Source: Thermodesulfovibrio sp. (GTDB lineage Bacteria > Nitrospirota > Thermodesulfovibrionia > Thermodesulfovibrionales > JdFR-85). Taken from it: DNA of 8,508 nucleotides. The position numbers were made by a program, and so were the translations under genes. The notes under the pieces are model-generated. The model searched no databases and was not told where the DNA came from. It saw nothing but the letters and a program-made list of their open reading frames with translations. This document shows positions 1 through 6,193 of this stretch, in pieces. The DNA is taken from NCBI GenBank assembly GCA_027050975.1, contig JALUAR010000180.1, positions 2,167 to 10,674 of the forward strand. The letters run 5' to 3'. Positions within the stretch are counted from its first letter, which is position 1. Every line of letters starts with the position of its first letter.

Positions 1-723
1 CTCCCAGACCCCGATAGCTCCGGTACCGCTTCCCACAGCCTGAACATAATGATCAGGCAGCCTTCCCATGGTGCTCACTGCCTCAAGGAGCACTATCCCC
101 AGACCATCCCTTTTTGCTATATTTTTCACACCACCCTCAAAGGGCATTCCAAGGGCCGATGATATCCGTCTTGCCACATCAATGGAATCGGAATAATCAC
201 CGTCAAGTACGGCAACAGTAGGCACGGCTATGGATTCAACAAGATACCACATCTCCATCAGGCACATCCTTGGCACCACAATAATTACGGGAAAATTGGA
301 TATTGATGACAGATGGGCAAAGGCACGGGCGGTATTGCCTGCGGAGGCAACAACAAGACCGGGAATTCCGTTTTCCCTGGCATTCTGCAAAACCACAGCC
401 GCTTCAAACTCCTTAAAGGTACATGTACGCACATCTGCTGACCTTTCGGGCCAGAAACCGTTGAAGGCAATGTAAAGATTTTCAAGCCCAAGCCTCTCGG
501 CAAGTCCGGTAGAGCGATAAACCACAGGACCTGGCTGGGAAAAGGTGGGCTCATGTACAGGTAACCAGTTAAAACGCCATATTCCTTCCCTGTCGCTCTC
601 CCTGAACTCCCTTTCTATATAATCGGATACCAGCAGGGAATCTTTGCAATGCTCACAGAAGGCACAGTACACCTCTTTCAGCACTGTACCGCAACAGCTA
701 CATCTTATCCTGAAATGACTCAT
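1..723 (-). CDS. Cysteate synthase family PLP enzyme (threonine synthase-like), 3' end beyond window
   Basis: Partial gene: 241 codons run from ATG at 723 with no stop before the left edge; family members are about 420-430 residues. It starts with a zinc-ribbon-like Cys cluster (C8, C11, C20, C23, C26). A fold-type II PLP core follows: the TCTFKEFEA segment carries the probable PLP lysine K104, SAGNT at 127-131 should bind substrate carboxylate, and GSGTG at 231-235 should cradle the PLP phosphate. The blocks WLPV, YRSTGLAERLGL, NGFWPER and GRLPDHYVQAVGSGTG match my memory of archaeal cysteate synthase (O-phosphoserine + sulfite to L-cysteate, an entry to coenzyme M) better than ordinary threonine synthase, whose lysine motif is SFKDRG. 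A GGAGG site lies 4 nt before the ATG. It follows the HdrD-like gene after 73 nt on the same strand. Family call is strong; true substrate is inferred, and threonine synthase-like activity is the alternative. Confidence 0.85.
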   Translation of the reverse strand, partial: MSHFRIRCSCCGTVLKEVYCAFCEHCKDSLLVSDYIEREFRESDREGIWRFNWLPVHEPTFSQPGPVVYRSTGLAERLGLENLYIAFNGFWPERSADVRTCTFKEFEAAVVLQNARENGIPGLVVASAGNTARAFAHLSSISNFPVIIVVPRMCLMEMWYLVESIAVPTVAVLDGDYSDSIDVARRISSALGMPFEGGVKNIAKRDGLGIVLLEAVSTMGRLPDHYVQAVGSGTGAIGVWE

Positions 724-747
724 CTTACCTCCGGAATAATGCGTTAA

Positions 748-776
748 TTGTGTTTATTGCGTTTTAACAAACACAA
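748..776. repeat. AT-rich inverted repeat upstream of the cysteate synthase-like gene
   Basis: TTGTGTTT (748-755) and AAACACAA (769-776) form a perfect 8-bp inverted repeat with a 13-nt spacer, inside the 73-nt gap between the HdrD-like stop and the next start at 723. Size and position would suit an operator. The arms are too AT-rich and lack the T-run needed for a convincing terminator. No protein can be assigned, and chance is possible in AT-rich DNA. Confidence 0.3.
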
Positions 777-796
777 AATCCTTACCCATCCACCCA

Positions 797-1996
797 TCAT
801 ATCGCCTCTACAAGAAGCTCCATAATATCCACAATCGGGATCTTTCTGTGATAATCATTCATTGCCTCATTAACCTTCTCATAACAGGCCGGACAGCTCA
901 ATACAAGTCTGTCCGCTCCCTTCTCAATTGCCTCATCTATTGTCAGCCTTGCCATGGCAGTGGCATTGTCATGAAAGACCTTTCTTGCGGCACCTCCGGC
1001 TCCACAACACCTTGACATTCTGCCACAGTGTTCAAACTCCAGGAGTTCCAGACCCGGGATGGCCCTCAACACATCCCTTGGCTCACTTATGACATTCACC
1101 CCTCTGCTCAGATAACAGGGGTCATGATAGATAACACGCTCCTTAATCTCTCTATTGATACGAAAACAGCCTTCCTTCAATGCTCTCACCACATATTGGG
1201 TTATATGTAAGATCCTGAAAGGAAGCTCTTTTCCGTAATAATAGGGCCAGTCCTTCACCATCATATTCACACAGCATGGACAGGAACAGACGAGTTCCTT
1301 CACTCCCTTTTCCCTGTATGCATCAACAAGTCTTTTCACAAGCCCCTCAAGTAGTTCATGCTGTCCAGTAATAAAAAGCGGAAAACCACAACAGACCTCA
1401 TCCTTGGCATCCAGCATCGTAAAAGGTTTCGAAATAGCCTTTAACACCAGCACATCCGATCTCACCATTGGCTGTGCCTGATAGGCACCTGTGCAACCGG
1501 CATAGTATGCAACCTCTGCCTTGTCCGAAATCTCCACATCTTCCGGGAACCACCTTCTGTAACGTTCTTCGGGAGGCTGGTTATAGGGATTGCCTGTTTC
1601 TTCAATCACGCCGGGCATCTGGGCCTGGGAACCTATAGGCCCCAGGCCCCTTTTGACCATCTTCCTTCTCAACATAGGCCAGAGCCTCTGTGTATCAATC
1701 CCCACGGGACAGACCTCTCCGCAGACACCGCAGGTGGTACACTCAAAGACAGCTCTTGTAAACTCCTCAAGCAGACGTCTGTCTATATCCTTGCCGAGAA
1801 TCCATCCCTTGAGTCCGGCGGTGCTGTTTATAAACTCCCTGTAGCAGCGTATCTTCTCTGCCGGAGATATGCTAACGTTGCCTGTTACCTCCTGTACAGG
1901 ACAGTATCTCAGACATTCCCGGCACTGGGTACATGCCTTTATCTCCATTACCTCTTTTCTGGACAATCCCTCTATGAATGAATACATCCCCTTCAT
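797..1996 (-). CDS. HdrD-like Fe-S oxidoreductase with two CCG domains
   Basis: A 399-residue soluble Fe-S protein of the HdrD/DsrK/HmcF type. The N-terminal part has two ferredoxin-like [4Fe-4S] motifs, C22-x2-C25-x2-C28-x3-CP and C86-x2-C89-x2-C92-x3-CP. Two full CCG domains follow: C168, C202-C203-G and the C237-C242 cluster; then C294, C330-C331-G and C368-x2-C371. In HdrB/HdrD such motifs bind the noncubane [4Fe-4S] clusters that reduce disulfides. Length is close to methanogen HdrD (about 400). No membrane segment is visible, so it probably docks to the cytochrome b encoded just upstream. Its ATG at 1996 overlaps that gene's TGA (ATGA, 4 nt), with AGGAAGAGG before it, so translation is probably coupled. 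The natural substrate (disulfide, thiol or another electron donor) cannot be read from the sequence; a DsrK- or LutA/GlpC-like role is possible. Confidence 0.88.
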   Translation of the reverse strand: MKGMYSFIEGLSRKEVMEIKACTQCRECLRYCPVQEVTGNVSISPAEKIRCYREFINSTAGLKGWILGKDIDRRLLEEFTRAVFECTTCGVCGEVCPVGIDTQRLWPMLRRKMVKRGLGPIGSQAQMPGVIEETGNPYNQPPEERYRRWFPEDVEISDKAEVAYYAGCTGAYQAQPMVRSDVLVLKAISKPFTMLDAKDEVCCGFPLFITGQHELLEGLVKRLVDAYREKGVKELVCSCPCCVNMMVKDWPYYYGKELPFRILHITQYVVRALKEGCFRINREIKERVIYHDPCYLSRGVNVISEPRDVLRAIPGLELLEFEHCGRMSRCCGAGGAARKVFHDNATAMARLTIDEAIEKGADRLVLSCPACYEKVNEAMNDYHRKIPIVDIMELLVEAI

Positions 1997-2646
1997 GGCT
2001 GCCTCTTCCTTGCCTCAGCCATCACAAAGGGTGCTGTCAGGATGTGGGAAGGAAGATAGAGTACAAGAAGCAGTGCAAGAAGATAGTGAAAGACAAAGAG
2101 TATACTGTCTGGAAGGTGTGTCCACTGAAACGTAAAAATACCAATTACAAACCCCTTTACTGCGATGATGTCAGGCCGCATAACGAACCTCATCAGCACC
2201 CCCGAACCACTGAGCAGGATAAGAAGAACAATAAGCAGAAGATTTCCCTTTGAGATATATTTCTTATAATCAATACTTATTCTGACCACAAGGATGTACA
2301 ACAGAACAAATGGCATGAGCAGGCCGGCATATTTTCCCGCACATACAAGATGGCTCCACCACCGGGGCAGGGGGTGAATGATGTAGCGAAGATGCGCAAG
2401 CACTACAATAATAAAAGTGATATGGAAGAGAAACTCACCTATCCATAATATCTTGTTTATCCTGAACAGCCTTCGTAAAAAGATCACATCCGCAGCAGTA
2501 GCCAGCAGTAGTTCAGCACCAGAGACATCGGTCTTACTGCGGAGTAAAGGGGCTTCCTTTTTAAGACCGAATAAAAGTATTATGTTCGATATGCCCTTTA
2601 TGTATGCTGCTACAAGCACTATATAGGTAAAAAGCACAATTAGCAT
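1993..2646 (-). CDS. HdrE/NarI-like membrane cytochrome b subunit
   Basis: A 217-residue integral membrane protein with five likely transmembrane segments, near residues 1-27, 66-90, 103-122, 134-154 and 183-205. Candidate heme b ligands are H75 and H85, with nine residues between them as in the NarI pair, and H187 with H201; H91, H99 and H177 are further histidines. Size and five-helix plan fit the nitrate reductase gamma/HdrE/DsrM superfamily, which passes electrons between membrane quinones and a soluble Fe-S partner. The partner is the HdrD-like protein, whose start overlaps this stop; hdrE-hdrD is also the order in Methanosarcina. The ATG at 2646 is preceded by an A-rich leader without a clear Shine-Dalgarno site, and an in-frame TAA 12 nt upstream rules out an earlier start. 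Family is firm; the exact subfamily is not. Confidence 0.82.
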   Translation of the reverse strand: MLIVLFTYIVLVAAYIKGISNIILLFGLKKEAPLLRSKTDVSGAELLLATAADVIFLRRLFRINKILWIGEFLFHITFIIVVLAHLRYIIHPLPRWWSHLVCAGKYAGLLMPFVLLYILVVRISIDYKKYISKGNLLLIVLLILLSGSGVLMRFVMRPDIIAVKGFVIGIFTFQWTHLPDSILFVFHYLLALLLVLYLPSHILTAPFVMAEARKRQP

Positions 2647-2717
2647 CTGTTCTGTTTATCTGTTTTGTTGTTAAATAGCTCTCAAACACCTAACTCCCCC
2701 ACCCCTGAAATACTTAC
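2647..2717 (-). other. Intergenic gap between folD and the cytochrome b gene
   Basis: 71 nt without a gene. No terminator hairpin with a T-run and no convincing promoter is visible. On the coding strand it ends in an A-rich leader containing GATAAACA just before the cytochrome b ATG, with no Shine-Dalgarno sequence. Confidence 0.5.
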
Positions 2718-3659
2718 CTATTCGAGCATAAAAGGGCTTTTCAAGAACTCCGTCCTCTGGGCAGATCGGACCGTATTCTCCAAAAGCATGGCAATTGTCA
2801 CAGGTCCCACCCCACCCGGAACCGGTGTAATATACGACGCCTTCTCCTTTACGGATTCAAAATCCACATCACCCACGATTGAGCCGTCCTCCAGCACATT
2901 GATTCCTATATCCACCACCACCGCCCCCTCTTTAACCATATCACCCTTTATAAGACCCCTCACTCCTGTGGCAGAGCAGATAATGTCAGCCTGTCGTGTA
3001 AAGTGTGCAAGGTCATGGGTACTCTTGTGGCAGACCGTGACCGTGGCCTCTTTGGCAAGAAGCATAAGGGAGAGGGGTTTTCCTACAGCCAAGCTCTTTC
3101 CCACAACCACCGCATGCTTACCTTTGATATCAATATTGTAGTATTCCAGGAGCCTTATTACTCCGAAGGGGGTACAGGGCAGAAAACTTGATACTGAGGG
3201 CATGAACTTACACTCATTCAGAACCTCATAGTATCCTTCCTTGAATATCTGGAATGTGGACTCATCCGCTGCAAGCCTTCCCACGGATATGGAACCCAAA
3301 CCATCAATATCCTTCTCAGGAACAATCTCATTAACAACCCTTCGGGCATTTATCTTCTTAGGAAGAGGAAACAGAACAAGCAGGCCGTTGATTCTTTCAT
3401 CCCTGTTTATATCGTGCACAACATTGAGTATCTCATTAATGGAGCTATTCTCGGACAGCCTGAACTGATAAGCCGTAATCCCCACCTTTTTGCAGGCCCT
3501 GAGGGTTGCATTGTAATACTGAAGTGAAGCCGCACTCTCACCTACCAGCAAAAGTCCCAGCCCCACGTCGATACCAAACTCATTCAGTCTTTCCACATCC
3601 TCCTTGACCCTTGCCTTGATCTCTTCGGCCAGGCGTCTGCCATCCATTATGAATGCCAT
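2718..3659 (-). CDS. folD: FolD-family methylene-THF dehydrogenase, cyclohydrolase residues missing
   Basis: A 313-residue FolD homologue. Recognisable blocks are the substrate-site Y48, the PLP stretch at 98-100, KDIDG at 116-120, PCTP at 161-164, the Rossmann motif VVVGKSLAVGKP at 184-195 and the C-terminal TPVPGGVGP at 278-286. FolD normally both oxidises 5,10-methylene-THF and hydrolyses methenyl-THF in the cytoplasm. Aligned by eye to E. coli FolD, catalytic K54 is T52 here and Q98 is L96, while D121 is kept as D119; K54 and Q98 are needed for cyclohydrolase activity. About 23 extra residues lie between GRL (127-129) and PCTP, so it exceeds the usual 280-300. These traits resemble yeast Mtd1, a monofunctional NAD-dependent dehydrogenase, so I infer dehydrogenase-only function. 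GGAGG sits 7 nt before the ATG, and the gene follows the small Cys-rich gene after 15 nt. Confidence 0.92.
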   Translation of the reverse strand: MAFIMDGRRLAEEIKARVKEDVERLNEFGIDVGLGLLLVGESAASLQYYNATLRACKKVGITAYQFRLSENSSINEILNVVHDINRDERINGLLVLFPLPKKINARRVVNEIVPEKDIDGLGSISVGRLAADESTFQIFKEGYYEVLNECKFMPSVSSFLPCTPFGVIRLLEYYNIDIKGKHAVVVGKSLAVGKPLSLMLLAKEATVTVCHKSTHDLAHFTRQADIICSATGVRGLIKGDMVKEGAVVVDIGINVLEDGSIVGDVDFESVKEKASYITPVPGGVGPVTIAMLLENTVRSAQRTEFLKSPFMLE

Positions 3660-3674
3660 AATGTTACCTCCGTC

Positions 3675-4001
3675 TCAGTTTTCTTCTTCATCATGGATAA
3701 ATTCTATTTTCACATCCCTTGGTACGGCAAGTCCAGCCTCTACCTCAAGGGCCTTTAATATCCCGGATGGTACGGGACAGGAGACATGTCTCAGACATGC
3801 CGACCCCTTCCTGTACACCGGGTTGTCAATTATTCTTTTAAAGGCATCCATCAACGTTAACTCCGCTATCTCTTTACCGAGACGATCCACCATCTCACAG
3901 TCAGACTCGACCTTAACTGAGAAGCACTTATTGCCTTTACCCTCTATCACAACCGTTGTTTTTAACCCACATACTCCAGGATTTATCTTTATACGTGTCA
4001 T
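3675..4001 (-). CDS. Small conserved Cys-rich protein, DUF6951-like
   Basis: A 108-residue protein with five cysteines (C11, C26, C35, C69, C75), a NPGVCG start motif, a SDCEMV segment and a SCPVP motif followed by a helix (ILKALEVEAGLA). From memory these match a small family of anaerobes and methanogens called DUF6951; I cannot verify the accession. No signal peptide or membrane segment is seen, so it is probably cytoplasmic. The conserved cysteines could bind a metal or Fe-S cluster, but no known cofactor motif is complete. It lies between the corrinoid activator (62 nt upstream) and folD (15 nt downstream), which suggests a part in corrinoid or C1 metabolism. Its ATG lacks a clear Shine-Dalgarno site. 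Biochemical function unknown. Confidence 0.75.
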   Translation of the reverse strand: MTRIKINPGVCGLKTTVVIEGKGNKCFSVKVESDCEMVDRLGKEIAELTLMDAFKRIIDNPVYRKGSACLRHVSCPVPSGILKALEVEAGLAVPRDVKIEFIHDEEEN

Positions 4002-4010
4002 CTTTCTGTT

Positions 4011-4030
4011 TGTTTATCCTGACATAAACA
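4011..4030. repeat. 20-bp inverted repeat before the DUF6951-like gene
   Basis: TGTTTAT (4011-4017), a 6-nt spacer and ATAAACA (4024-4030) form a perfect 7-bp inverted repeat starting 10 nt upstream of the ATG at 4001. The size suits a dimeric regulator, but no known consensus is matched exactly, and the TGTTTAT word also occurs inside genes of this window, so chance remains likely. Confidence 0.3.
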
Positions 4031-4063
4031 CAATAAAAGCGATAAACTCGGAACTCGACACCA

Positions 4064-6037
4064 CTATCCCTTCACAGTAACCGGCACCTTCTTCTTCTCA
4101 AGAAGGGCTTTCAGATTCGGGAACTTGTCCTTCATATGAGGTATGTGCATGGCCATCATGAACTCCTTCTCAAACTCAGGCTCCACAGCAATCTCCATGA
4201 ATTCAACAAATCTGGCCTTCTCATCAGCCTCTGTCCTCTTTCCGCGATTAAGCAGTGCCATCCTTGCACCGTCACCTGCAGCATTACCAACAGCATAGAC
4301 CTTCTCTATGTCGCAGTCCGGAAACATGCCAAGGGTCAGTGCCGATTCTCTGTCAATATAGCTGCCAAAGGCACCGGCAAGCACCACCCTGTCAAGCTTC
4401 TCTATTCCCATCTTTTTCATCATCAGTTTGGCACCTGCATAAAGTGCGCCCTTTGCCAGCTGCAAAGCCCTGACATCAGCCTGAGTAATCGTTATGTCAG
4501 TACCGATGGAGGTCTCGTCAGCCCAGGCAAGAACATACTCTGGCTTTCCGTCTGTGCCGCGTCTTACCCTCGGAGTTTCCAGGTCCATATTGAACTTTCC
4601 GCTCCTGTCGATTATGCCTGCCTTGAACATCTCAGCCACGGCATCAATTATGCCTGAGCCGCAGATTCCCTTGGCATTTACCTCCTGCAGATGGGTATGC
4701 CAGTCAGCCTTACCTATCACCTTGTACATGCACTCCTTTGTCTCGGGGTCTATCTTCACCTTTTCGATCGCACCCGGTGCAGCCCTCATACCGAACTTAA
4801 TCTGGGCACCCTCGAAGGCCGGTCCTGTGGCGCAGGAGGTGGAACAGATACGCTCACGATTACCGAGAAGAAGTTCTCCGTTTGTACCTATGTCAATAAT
4901 CAAAACTATCTCATCCTGGTTGTAAGGCTCCTCTGCAATCAGCACACCCACATTGTCCGCACCGACAAATCCGGCCTCTATAGGAAGAATATGCACATAA
5001 GAACCAGGATTTATCTTCAGCCCCAGGTCCCTTGCCTTTAAATTGAGAGAGTGCTGGACAGCGGGGATAAAAGGTGAACGGCCTATGTACTCCGGATTGA
5101 AGCCAAGGAATATATGGTGCATGGCTGTATTGAAGACCACTGTCATATCCACAATGGCACTTCCACCGTTTTTGCCATTCGTTCTCAGGTCTGCTGATAC
5201 ACGCTCAATAATCTCGTTCAAACCGTCTATAATGGCTCGCTGCATTTTTTCAAGTCCGTCAGGGTTGGTCATGGCATAGGTTATACGGGACATAACATCC
5301 TCACCGTAAGGGACCTGCGGGTTCATCATGGACTCCGTATTAATCACCTTGCCTGTATTCATATCGCAGAGATATCCCACAACGGTAGTGGTTCCTATAT
5401 CAACGGCGAGTCCGTAAGAGGGCTCCACAAATCCGGGCTCAACCTTAACGATCTCCTTATCCATCCAGACAGAGACTGTTATCTTCCACTCTCCCTTTCT
5501 AAGGGCATCCTGCAAATCCTTCAGTGCCTCGTAATCAAAACTCACCCCTTTAAGCCCGTAATCCTCCTCTAAAAACTTTAACACCCTTTCCATATCACCG
5601 GTGGTCAAATCATGAAGAGATGGCTCAGGCAACTCCACATTATATTTCTTCACAGCAGGGTCGAGCTTTATAGAGAGTTCCTTTGCAGCCTTTCTCACCA
5701 CCTGCTTTCCTGCCCGCGAACGTTCGGGTACAAAGACCTTGAGGTCACCATGTATCTCCGCAGCACAGGCAAGCCTTATGCCAGGGCCATCCTCGGGTTT
5801 GATATGTTTTTCTTCATCCTCTGTAAGGGGTGAGAGATGCTCCATGCCTGATTGGATATTGTCCTTTTCGAAAAATCCCTCTTCTATGCGAACCTTGCAC
5901 TTTCCGCAGACCTTTTTGCCTCCGCAGAGTGCCTCAATATCAACACCCAGAGCCTGAGCAGCCTCCAGAATGGTCTTACCCTCCTCGATCTCACCGCGTC
6001 TTCCCGATGGCTGAAAGATCACCTTGTATTTCTTCAT
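4064..6037 (-). CDS. RACE protein: reductive activator of corrinoid enzymes (2Fe-2S + ASKHA ATPase)
   Basis: A 657-residue cytoplasmic protein with the plan of RACE proteins (RamQ/AcsV type, DUF4445 superfamily). An N-terminal plant-type [2Fe-2S] domain (about 1-105) has ligands C38-x5-C44-x2-C47 and C91. A linker and middle domain follow (about 106-205). The ASKHA nucleotide-binding domain (about 207-600) shows phosphate loops DIGTTT at 213-218 and DIGTNGE at 382-388, and adenosine motifs LAGAFGSYID and GNAAGDGA near 553-591. These proteins use ATP hydrolysis to drive electrons onto inactive Co(II) corrinoid, restoring Co(I). The obvious client is the corrinoid protein encoded two genes upstream. 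GGGAGG lies 7 nt before the ATG. A 154-nt structured gap precedes it, so its expression may be set separately from the first three genes. Full length, no missing motif seen. Confidence 0.95.
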   Translation of the reverse strand: MKKYKVIFQPSGRRGEIEEGKTILEAAQALGVDIEALCGGKKVCGKCKVRIEEGFFEKDNIQSGMEHLSPLTEDEEKHIKPEDGPGIRLACAAEIHGDLKVFVPERSRAGKQVVRKAAKELSIKLDPAVKKYNVELPEPSLHDLTTGDMERVLKFLEEDYGLKGVSFDYEALKDLQDALRKGEWKITVSVWMDKEIVKVEPGFVEPSYGLAVDIGTTTVVGYLCDMNTGKVINTESMMNPQVPYGEDVMSRITYAMTNPDGLEKMQRAIIDGLNEIIERVSADLRTNGKNGGSAIVDMTVVFNTAMHHIFLGFNPEYIGRSPFIPAVQHSLNLKARDLGLKINPGSYVHILPIEAGFVGADNVGVLIAEEPYNQDEIVLIIDIGTNGELLLGNRERICSTSCATGPAFEGAQIKFGMRAAPGAIEKVKIDPETKECMYKVIGKADWHTHLQEVNAKGICGSGIIDAVAEMFKAGIIDRSGKFNMDLETPRVRRGTDGKPEYVLAWADETSIGTDITITQADVRALQLAKGALYAGAKLMMKKMGIEKLDRVVLAGAFGSYIDRESALTLGMFPDCDIEKVYAVGNAAGDGARMALLNRGKRTEADEKARFVEFMEIAVEPEFEKEFMMAMHIPHMKDKFPNLKALLEKKKVPVTVKG

Positions 6038-6044
6038 TATCAGA

Positions 6045-6050
6045 CCTCCC
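6045..6050 (-). promoter_or_regulatory. Shine-Dalgarno site of the RACE gene
   Basis: GGGAGG on the minus strand, 7 nt before the ATG at 6037, fixes that start. The AT-rich stretch upstream (6051-6095) holds a TATAAA that could be a -10 box, but no -35 at good spacing was found. Confidence 0.7.
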
Positions 6051-6096
6051 TAAAATTTTTCTCCTTTATAGAGATATCAAAAATATCAAAAAGTTC

Positions 6097-6143
6097 GGAC
6101 TCCGGGTGGGGTCATCAGAGGGGGCGGAGGGGACCCGGAGCCC
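6097..6143 (-). terminator. Large GC-rich hairpin, possible attenuator or imperfect terminator
   Basis: On the minus-strand transcript the arms at 6143-6133 and 6107-6097 pair over 11 bp, with one G-U pair, closing a 25-nt C-rich loop. After GAAC comes TTTTT, then a second T-run. This is like an intrinsic terminator with an oversized loop, or a processing or attenuation structure between the Fe-S gene and the RACE gene. On the plus strand the wobble becomes an A-C mismatch, which favours function in the minus-strand RNA. Confidence 0.45.
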
Positions 6144-6145
6144 GT

Positions 6146-6168
6146 GCCCATAGAGGGGCTCTATAGGC
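6146..6168 (-). other. Second RNA hairpin after the QueG-like gene
   Basis: On the minus strand GCCTATAGAG, CCC and CTCTATGGGC form a 10-bp stem with one U-G pair and a 3-nt loop, 24 nt after the TAG stop at 6194-6192. No T-run follows directly, so alone it is not a terminator. It may guard the upstream mRNA's 3' end or act together with the larger hairpin 2 nt downstream. Confidence 0.5.
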
Positions 6169-6180
6169 AGAGTTCTTATA

Positions 6181-6193
6181 AGGTTCAAAACCT
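6181..6193 (-). other. Short hairpin overlapping the stop of the QueG-like gene
   Basis: AGGTT and AACCT arms (5 bp) flank a 3-nt loop and cover part of the TAG stop. It is short and weak, and is noted because two larger hairpins follow it. Confidence 0.25.

Noticed and set aside
2665..3141. Plus-strand open frame of 158 codons across the folD 3' half
   Set aside because: Antisense to conserved FolD motifs; composition is Ser/Thr/Pro-rich as expected of a shadow frame.
748..4030. TGTTTAT/ATAAACA as a shared operator of three gaps
   Set aside because: The same word also occurs inside several coding regions (near 1825, 2454, 3403 and 6286), so recurrence in gaps is weak evidence; only the two local inverted repeats are kept.
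3604..4080. Plus-strand open frame of 158 codons
   Set aside because: It spans the reverse of the DUF6951-like gene, a gap and the start of folD, with no family motif and no ribosome site; a shadow frame.
4136..4657. Plus-strand open frame of 173 codons inside the RACE gene
   Set aside because: Fully antisense to well-conserved ASKHA motifs and has no recognisable domain.
6075..6095. Promoter for the RACE gene in the AT-rich stretch
   Set aside because: TATAAA resembles a -10 box, but the nearest TTGATA boxes are 13 and 4 nt away, both wrong for a sigma-70 spacer.
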